Of a stretch of 11,854 bases of DNA, positions 6,869 through 11,854 are shown piece after piece. The stretch comes from JBEVEP01 sp040512755. GTDB lineage: Bacteria; Pseudomonadota; Alphaproteobacteria; Rhizobiales; Rhizobiaceae. The translations under genes and the position numbers were made by a program. Each line of letters opens with the position of its first letter. Within the stretch, counting starts at the first letter, position 1. The DNA lies in NCBI GenBank assembly GCA_040512755.1, contig JBEVEP010000109.1:1-11854 (forward strand), given 5' to 3'. A model generated the notes under the pieces. The model was not told the DNA's origin. It did not search any database and worked only from the letters and a program-made list of their open reading frames with translations.

Positions 6869-8488
6869 CTAGTGGGCGCCGCCCGAACCTCCACCGCCGA
6901 TCTGGACCTTTCGGGTGAAGAGCAACGCGACTGCAGCCAGCGCAAGGACCACGCCGATCACGGCGAACGTGTCGCTGAAGCCGAGGATGAGCGCCTGGCG
7001 CCGAACGGTCGCGCCGATCGCAGCAATTGCCTTGTGCTGTGCCACCGCGGGATCGGTCACGCCATGCGCCATGAAATACTGCGCCAGCTGGTCGATCCTG
7101 TCGCGCACTTCATCGCGGTAGACCGTGACGGACTGCCCAATGATATTCGAATGGAACTGTTCGCGCTTGGTCAACACTGTCGCCAGCGTGGCCGTGCCAA
7201 CCGCGCCGCCGAGATTGCGCAACATGTTCGAAAGGCCCGATGCCGCACCCGCCTCGCTCGGCGCGATGCCGGCCGTAGTGATCACGGTGATCGGCGTCAG
7301 CACCAACGCCTGGCCTATGGCGCGCACGATGTTGGGCAGGAAGAATTGGTCTCCGGCGCTGTTCAGGGAAAGAGTGGTGTTCATGAAGCAGCTTGCGGCG
7401 AAAACGCTGATGCCGATGACTCCGATGAGGCGCACGTCAAACCGCTTCATCAGCAGCGGAACGAGCGGAATGATGAGCAGCTGCGGCAAGCCGGTCCAGG
7501 CAAGCACAAGCCCGATCTGCTCGGCATTGTAGCGCTGCACCTGCCCGAGGTACTGGGGCAGGATGTAGACGGTACCGAACAGTGCGACGCCCACCAGTAC
7601 GTTGACCAGAACGCCGATGCCGAAGTTGCGCTGCTTCAGAAGGCGTAGCTGAACGAGCGGCTTCTCGACGGTCAGCTCGATGATGACAAACGAGGTCAGG
7701 AACACGGCTGCCGTAAGGGCGAGCTTGACGATGAACGGCGACTGGAACCAGTCGTCCTTGTTGCCCTCCTCGAGGACGGTCTGCAGCGCCGAAAGCCCGA
7801 TTGCCATGGTGGCGATCCCGGCCCAGTCGCCCTCTCTGAGCAGCGACAGCTGCATCGGCTTTTTCTCGAGCGTGAAGTAGAGGGCGATGACCATCACGAT
7901 GCTGGGAGGCGTATTGACGAAGAAGATGGATTGCCAGCCGTAATTTTCTGTCAGGTAGCCGCCGATGGTCGGGCCGAGGGCCGGTGCGAAGGTGACTGAC
8001 AGCGCAAACAGCGCGAGCCCGAATGGCTGCTGCGCTTTGGGCAGCTTGGTCAAGACCATGGTAAAGGCCATGGGGATGAGAACGCCGCCGGCGAAGCCCT
8101 GCAGACCGCGCAGCACGATCATCGAGCCAAGGTCATGGGCGAAGGCGCAGGCGGCCGAGAAAAGTGGGAACAGGATCGCGTTCGCCAGCATGTAGCGCCG
8201 GAACGAGAAAACGCGGCTGAGGTAGTCGGCAAGCGGGATCACCACTATCTCGCCGATGAGATAGGAGGTCGAGATCCAGGCGCCATTGTCGATGCCGGTG
8301 CCGATGCCGCCCTCGATGTCGAGCAGCGAGGCGTTGGTGATCTGGATGTTGAGGATCGCCATGAACGCGCCGATCATCCCGGCGGACACTGCAATCCAGG
8401 CGGTGGCGCTCGCCCTCTCGGACGATGGCGTTACCACTGCGACGGCGCCGGAGGAGCCTGGCGAAACCGTTTGCGTCGTGGTCGACAT
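6869..8488 (-). CDS. emrB: DHA2-family MFS multidrug efflux transporter (EmrB/QacA type)
   Basis: This is a proton-driven exporter of the 14-helix DHA2 class in the inner membrane, expected to work with the EmrA-like adaptor just upstream and an outer-membrane channel. The 539-residue protein has many hydrophobic segments along its length. It carries the drug-antiporter motif C (FAPALGPTIGGYLTENYGW, near 160-180), a motif A-like loop after the second helix (LADYLSRVFSFRRYM) and a soluble stretch before the last helix, typical of EmrB. Motif D1 in the first helix reads LNIQITNASL, lacking the usual Asp of LDxTIVNVAL; I recall this variant from a subgroup of proteobacterial DHA2 pumps. The ATG at 8488 is preferred to the GTG one codon earlier because TAGGAG lies 6 bases before the ATG. 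The C-terminus is Gly-rich. It follows emrA by 49 bases. No outer-membrane TolC-like gene is in the window. Confidence 0.93.
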   Translation of the reverse strand: MSTTTQTVSPGSSGAVAVVTPSSERASATAWIAVSAGMIGAFMAILNIQITNASLLDIEGGIGTGIDNGAWISTSYLIGEIVVIPLADYLSRVFSFRRYMLANAILFPLFSAACAFAHDLGSMIVLRGLQGFAGGVLIPMAFTMVLTKLPKAQQPFGLALFALSVTFAPALGPTIGGYLTENYGWQSIFFVNTPPSIVMVIALYFTLEKKPMQLSLLREGDWAGIATMAIGLSALQTVLEEGNKDDWFQSPFIVKLALTAAVFLTSFVIIELTVEKPLVQLRLLKQRNFGIGVLVNVLVGVALFGTVYILPQYLGQVQRYNAEQIGLVLAWTGLPQLLIIPLVPLLMKRFDVRLIGVIGISVFAASCFMNTTLSLNSAGDQFFLPNIVRAIGQALVLTPITVITTAGIAPSEAGAASGLSNMLRNLGGAVGTATLATVLTKREQFHSNIIGQSVTVYRDEVRDRIDQLAQYFMAHGVTDPAVAQHKAIAAIGATVRRQALILGFSDTFAVIGVVLALAAVALLFTRKVQIGGGGSGGAH

Positions 8489-8537
8489 CACACTCTCCTA
8501 CCATGCCTTGGCTGGTGAGGCGGGCATCTGATTGCCC

Positions 8538-9752
8538 TCAGTTGACGCGTCCCGATGCCGAGGCGACTTCCGTTGCCGCAGGCTTGGTGTCGATGGTCGG
8601 GTAGACCGACATGCCGGGGCGCAGCACGACCGAAAGCGGGCTCTCGTGATCGAGCACGATCTTCACAGGGATGCGCTGCACCACCTTCGTGAAGTTGCCG
8701 GTGGCATTGTCCGGCGGTAGCAGCGCGAACTCCTGGCCGCTCGCCGGCGAGATGCTGTCGACGTGGCCCTCAAACATCTGGCCGGGGAAGGTGTCCACCT
8801 CGATTTCCACCTTCTGTCCTGCGTGAACGTGAGTGAGCTGGGTTTCCTTGTAGTTGGCGACGATGTAGGCGGCATCGGTAGGCACGACGGCCATGAGCTG
8901 CGTGCCCGCCTGGACGTATTGCCCGACACGCAATGTGCGATTGCCGACCACTCCGTCGATAGGCGCCACGAGGACGGCATAGGAGAGGTTCAGCTCGGCC
9001 TGATCCACTACCGCATTGGCGCTCGCGAGCGCAGACTGTGCCTGAGCAAGCTCGGCCTTGATCACGTCGAGCTGCTTGGTTGCACTGGCGAGTGCGGCGG
9101 TATCCCGGGTAACCGCCGCGCGGGCGGCGGCGATGCGGGAGGCGGCCTGCTGGGCGTTCTGAACGGTGCCGAACCCCTTCTTCGCCAGTTCGGCATAGCG
9201 CTGGTCATCCTGCTCGGCGAAGGTCGCCTCGGCCTTGTCGGCGTCGACCGTCGCCCTAGCCGCATCAATGGCGGACAGCTGGGCGACAAGCGCCGCCTGC
9301 TTGTTGGCGATATTGGCCTGTGCCGCCTCAACCTGGGCCTGAGCTTGTTCGAGGCTGACCTTGAAATCGCGGTCGTCGATGCGGGCCAGGATCTGCCCCG
9401 CCTTCACCGACTGGTTGTCGCCCACCAGCACATTGGCGATATAGCCGGAGACCTTCGGAGCAATCGTCGTGCTGTCGGCTCTCACGTAGGCGTCATCGGT
9501 GGACACCTCAAAGCGACCGACCCGCCAGTAATGCCATCCGAAATCGGCTGCCACCGCCAGAGCCGCAACCGCCACGCCGGCGAACATCAGCGCGCGCAGC
9601 GCCCGCTTGCGACCTGGCTTCGGTGCATCGGCAACCACCGCCGGTACTTGAGGAGCTGGTACGAGACCTTCCGAGGGCAACCCTATCCCAGGCGCCGCCT
9701 CGGCCGTAGGCAAGGCCTTCTCGATGGTGAAGACTGGCTGATGCCGGCTCAT
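8538..9752 (-). CDS. emrA: HlyD/EmrA-family membrane fusion (periplasmic adaptor) protein
   Basis: It links an inner-membrane exporter to an outer-membrane channel across the periplasm. The 404-residue protein has a cytoplasmic proline-rich N-terminus of about 50 residues, ending in a basic PGRKRALR patch, and one membrane anchor at about 53-72. The first half of the lipoyl domain lies around 84-130 (DDAYVRADSTTIAPKVSGYI). A long Ala/Gln-rich coiled-coil hairpin spans about 131-255, followed by the second lipoyl half LVAPIDGVVGNRTLRVGQYV at 261-280. The C-terminal beta-barrel contains PPDNATGNFTKVVQRIPVKI at 346-365, very typical of EmrA. The start at 9752 has AAGGA seven bases upstream; the longer frame to 9800 would place the start inside the regulatory region. 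It is the first gene of the probable emrA-emrB-maoC operon. Confidence 0.93.
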   Translation of the reverse strand: MSRHQPVFTIEKALPTAEAAPGIGLPSEGLVPAPQVPAVVADAPKPGRKRALRALMFAGVAVAALAVAADFGWHYWRVGRFEVSTDDAYVRADSTTIAPKVSGYIANVLVGDNQSVKAGQILARIDDRDFKVSLEQAQAQVEAAQANIANKQAALVAQLSAIDAARATVDADKAEATFAEQDDQRYAELAKKGFGTVQNAQQAASRIAAARAAVTRDTAALASATKQLDVIKAELAQAQSALASANAVVDQAELNLSYAVLVAPIDGVVGNRTLRVGQYVQAGTQLMAVVPTDAAYIVANYKETQLTHVHAGQKVEIEVDTFPGQMFEGHVDSISPASGQEFALLPPDNATGNFTKVVQRIPVKIVLDHESPLSVVLRPGMSVYPTIDTKPAATEVASASGRVN

Positions 9753-9810
9753 GTCGGGTTCCTTTTCCGGAAGTCGCGGACGTCGAAAACAGACAGGCAA
9801 CTCGATTTAG

Positions 9811-9826
9811 GAAAATTGACATTTTC
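9811..9826. promoter_or_regulatory. 16-bp palindrome, candidate TetR operator
   Basis: GAAAAT (9811-9816) and ATTTTC (9821-9826) are perfect inverted complements around TGAC. TetR-family repressors usually bind palindromes of about this length between themselves and a divergent target. This one overlaps the -35 box of the proposed tetR promoter and the expected transcription start of the emrA promoter (near 9821), so one bound dimer could block both. The binding protein is inferred from position. Confidence 0.55.
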
Positions 9827-9844
9827 AATAATAGGTACGAATAT
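9816..9844 (+). promoter_or_regulatory. candidate promoter of the tetR gene
   Basis: A perfect TTGACA -35 box lies at 9816-9821. At 17 bases spacing the -10 position (9839-9844) reads GAATAT, a weak match of 3 of 6 to TATAAT. A start near 9851 would give a leader of about 24 bases before the tetR ATG. The -10 is the uncertain part. Confidence 0.4.
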
Positions 9845-9855
9845 CCGGATGTCAA
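9828..9855 (-). promoter_or_regulatory. candidate promoter of the emrA-emrB-maoC operon
   Basis: On the - strand, TTGACA (complement of 9850-9855) is a perfect -35 box. After 16 bases comes TATTAT (complement of 9828-9833), a 5 of 6 match to TATAAT. Transcription would start near 9821, leaving a leader of about 69 bases before the emrA ATG. The two facing TTGACA boxes are part of an 8-bp inverted repeat, ATTGACAT at 9815-9822 and ATGTCAAT at 9849-9856. Confidence 0.6.
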
Positions 9856-9874
9856 TAGAATTTGGAAAACAACC

Positions 9875-10561
9875 ATGGTCCATAATACCAAAGTCGCAAA
9901 ACGACCCCGAGGACGACCGCAGGTCCGGCCCGATGAGGAGACTCGTCAATTGATCATTGCGGCGGCGCGCGAGGAGTTTCATGCCCGTGGTTACGCAGGG
10001 GCCAGCATGGTCCGTGTAGCCGAGCGCGCCGGGGTATCGACGAAGACCATGTACCGATTGATACCAACCAAGGCCGACTTGTTCGGAAGCGTCATTTCCG
10101 AGCGGATTTCCCGGTTCATTCTGGAACTGGATGAGGAGCACCTCGACGCGCTTCCGATCGAGCAAGCCCTCGAACACATACTCTTCACTTATGGAACTCT
10201 GACCCTCGACGAAGACACAATCCTGAACATTCGCCTCGTCTTCGCGGAATGTGATCGCTTTCCCGAGATCGCCGCCACCTTCTCTGAGCTGGCTATCCGC
10301 CGTACGACCCAAACCATGGAGAGCTGGCTGAAGCGACAATGCGACCGCGGCGAAATCGACGTCGATGATTCAACAATGGCCGTTGGAATGCTCAGAGGCA
10401 TGATGATCATGGAGCCGCAGCGCGCGGTCATGCTTGGCCTCGGCACGCCACCGGATCATGCCGAGATCGCGAGGCGAGCACGATATTGCGCGCGCCTTTT
10501 CCTGGACGGCTGCCGGTCGCAAAGAGTCCATGGTCGTGTTCCGCGGATCGGTTCCGCTTAG
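9875..10561 (+). CDS. TetR/AcrR-family transcriptional regulator
   Basis: This 228-residue protein has a basic N-terminal arm (AKRPRGRPQVRP, 8-19). The TetR DNA-binding domain spans about 22-72, with the helix-turn-helix at roughly 43-63 (SMVRVAERAGVSTKTMYR) and the usual following KADLFGSVI. The remaining helical part, including NIRLVFAECDRFPEIAATFSEL, resembles the ligand-binding domain of AefR-like regulators. Members of this group commonly repress a divergent efflux operon until a toxic ligand binds. The gene is divergent from emrA with 122 bases between start codons, which points to control of emrA-emrB-maoC and probably of itself. The ATG at 9875 has only a weak GGAA element in front, consistent with low expression. 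The ligand cannot be predicted. Confidence 0.9.
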   Translation: MVHNTKVAKRPRGRPQVRPDEETRQLIIAAAREEFHARGYAGASMVRVAERAGVSTKTMYRLIPTKADLFGSVISERISRFILELDEEHLDALPIEQALEHILFTYGTLTLDEDTILNIRLVFAECDRFPEIAATFSELAIRRTTQTMESWLKRQCDRGEIDVDDSTMAVGMLRGMMIMEPQRAVMLGLGTPPDHAEIARRARYCARLFLDGCRSQRVHGRVPRIGSA

Positions 10562-10758
10562 GGACTGAAAGCAGCGGCGCAGGATCGCTTACGTCAGCCG
10601 TGGCAGGAGTTTGAGCAACCCGGTAGACTTCAAGATCGCTGTGCGAATGTCGGGCGGTTCAGCTCATGTGCCGCATGCCGATTGCTCGACAATGGCCGGC
10701 GTCAGTCGCATGCTCTTGGCCGTTGCTGGTCGATACAGCGAATAAAGGGAGTGCGACT

Positions 10759-11748
10759 ATGAGGCTCCGGATCATGACAATCTGCCTTCTTGCCGCAGCG
10801 TTTTTCGGTTTCGATGCGCTCGCAGTAAATTGGAAAGTCGCAGCGCAGGACGTCGATCCGGCCGAATTGGTGAAGGATATTCACGCCATCTTCGGCGAGC
10901 ATCATGCCCGCGCTGTGCATGCTAAGGGCGTCGTACTCGATGCGACCTTCGAACCGACCGACGAGGCACGCCAACTCAGCAAGGCGGCCGTGTTTGCAGC
11001 CAAAGTTCAAGCGACTGTTCGCCTTTCGAACACCACGGGGTTGCCGGAAATCCCCGATGCCGATCCCAATGCAAGTCCTCATGGGCTCGCGATCAAATTC
11101 ACGCTTGGCGACGGCTCTGAGATGGATCTCGTGATGCATAGTTTCAACGGCTTTCCCGCTGCCACGGCTGCGGAGTTCGACAAGTTCCTCAAGGCCGCCG
11201 CGGCAAGCGGACCTGGAGCGGCGAAGCCGACACCCATCGAGAAATACCTGCAGGCCCATCCCAACGCTGTGCCTTTTGTTACGCAGCAAAATCCGCCGCC
11301 GGAAAGCTTCGCGACGACCACCTACTTCGGGGTCAACGCATTCGCGTTCGTCGATGCTTCAGGCAAGAAGACCATCGTTCGCTACCGGTTTGTTCCGGAA
11401 GCGGGTGACAAGTATCTGGATGCCGCTGCCGCGGCGTCTAAAGAACCCAACTACCTTATGCAGGAGATTGCAGAGCGAGTCGCCAAGGCTCCCGCTCTTT
11501 TCAACTGGTTTGCGCAGATCGCGCAGCCGGAGGACGATGCCGAAGACCCCTCAACCCCATGGCCGGAGGGTCGGCAGCTTGTGAAACTGGGCACTCTGAC
11601 GATTACCGGCATGGCAGCCGACCAGGAGGGATTGAACAAGAGCCTGTTGTTTCTTCCGAACAACGTCCCCGATGGCATCGAAGCGGCCGATCCGATGATC
11701 GAAGTTCGCGGCGCCGCTTATCCGATCTCCTTTGGCGAACGCCAGTGA
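10759..11748 (+). CDS. catalase-family (SrpA-like) heme peroxidase, exported
   Basis: Members of this family have the catalase fold without the large extra domains and mainly act as peroxidases, using heme to reduce organic or hydrogen peroxides. The 329-residue protein begins with a likely Sec signal peptide (MRLRIMTICLLAAAFFGFDALA, cleavage after about residue 22; no twin arginine), so it probably works in the periplasm. The distal His is likely His54 in RAVHAKG. VRLSNTTG (87-94), SPHGLAIKF (106-114) and DLVMHSFNGFP (123-133, active-site Asn130) follow in family order. Near the C-terminus, VRGAAYPISF has the RxxxY pattern expected for the proximal heme tyrosine. The start at 10759 is supported by AAAGGGAG 7 bases upstream and by the signal peptide; an upstream ATG at 10666 would spoil the signal. 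The 197 bases between the tetR stop and this gene show no clear promoter. In other genomes a cytochrome b561 gene often follows, but here the window ends 106 bases later. Confidence 0.88.
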   Translation: MRLRIMTICLLAAAFFGFDALAVNWKVAAQDVDPAELVKDIHAIFGEHHARAVHAKGVVLDATFEPTDEARQLSKAAVFAAKVQATVRLSNTTGLPEIPDADPNASPHGLAIKFTLGDGSEMDLVMHSFNGFPAATAAEFDKFLKAAAASGPGAAKPTPIEKYLQAHPNAVPFVTQQNPPPESFATTTYFGVNAFAFVDASGKKTIVRYRFVPEAGDKYLDAAAAASKEPNYLMQEIAERVAKAPALFNWFAQIAQPEDDAEDPSTPWPEGRQLVKLGTLTITGMAADQEGLNKSLLFLPNNVPDGIEAADPMIEVRGAAYPISFGERQ

Positions 11749-11854
11749 CCATCAGACCCGGCATTCCGTCTTCCCTCAATGGCTAGGGCAGAGAGATGCA
11801 AGCCCGGCTTTCGAGCGCGCTTGCGAGAACTCGTCGAACTGAAATTTGAACGTA

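Noticed and set aside
6500..7648. A 382-codon + strand open frame opposite the MaoC and emrB genes.
   Set aside because: It spans two clear genes on the other strand, and its product is His/Arg/Asp-rich, as expected for the reverse complement of membrane-protein codons.
8763..9953. A 396-codon + strand open frame opposite emrA and running into the tetR start.
   Set aside because: It is a shadow of the Ala/Gln-rich emrA coiled coil, has no family features, and overlaps tetR in another frame.
9749..10339. A 196-codon - strand frame opposite the tetR gene.
   Set aside because: The TetR helix-turn-helix and ligand domain on the + strand explain this DNA, and the - strand product has no recognisable domain.
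10677..10696. An imperfect hairpin (GCCgATTG, CTCGA loop, CAATGGC) between tetR and the peroxidase gene.
   Set aside because: It contains a bulge and has no following T-run, so there is no reason to call it a terminator or regulatory element.
11779..11854. A + strand frame with an ATG at 11779 running off the right edge, possibly the next gene after the peroxidase.
   Set aside because: It has no ribosome binding site, the 25 residues match nothing I know, and they do not resemble the start of a cytochrome b561.

Overview
The window reads as chromosomal DNA from an alphaproteobacterium, most likely Rhizobiales and possibly the Bradyrhizobium group. This is inferred from the GC-rich coding sequence, the strong Shine-Dalgarno sites, the gnd-zwf pairing and the style of the proteins; no rRNA or other phylogenetic marker is present. 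No transposase, integrase, CRISPR array, tRNA or rRNA gene could be seen. Most of the window is ordinary metabolic and stress-related sequence, and I found no convincing new multi-gene system.

Layout, left to right. An open frame of doubtful status enters from the left edge on the + strand and converges on asnB, a glutamine-dependent asparagine synthetase on the - strand. Between asnB and msrA lies a decayed fragment of a UBP-type zinc-finger gene on the + strand. Then come three - strand metabolic genes, transcribed gnd -> zwf -> msrA: NAD(P)-linked 6-phosphogluconate dehydrogenase, glucose-6-phosphate dehydrogenase of a divergent type, and methionine sulfoxide reductase A. Upstream of gnd is a small - strand gene of unknown function with an excellent ribosome binding site; its reading frame may be broken by a frameshift.

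The centre and right hold a drug-efflux locus. On the - strand are emrA (membrane fusion protein), emrB (14-helix DHA2 transporter) and a MaoC-type hot-dog hydratase, closely spaced and probably one operon. A TetR-family regulator is divergent on the + strand. The 122-bp AT-rich region between them holds two facing promoter-like sequences and a 16-bp palindrome placed to control both. Further right on the + strand is an exported catalase-family (SrpA-like) heme peroxidase.

How the genes may work together (inference): gnd and zwf form the oxidative pentose phosphate branch and supply reducing power. MsrA and the peroxidase deal with oxidative damage. The TetR/EmrAB/MaoC unit looks like an inducible efflux system for a toxic, possibly aromatic or acyl-type compound. 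The common theme is chemical and oxidative stress, but shared regulation is not shown by the sequence.
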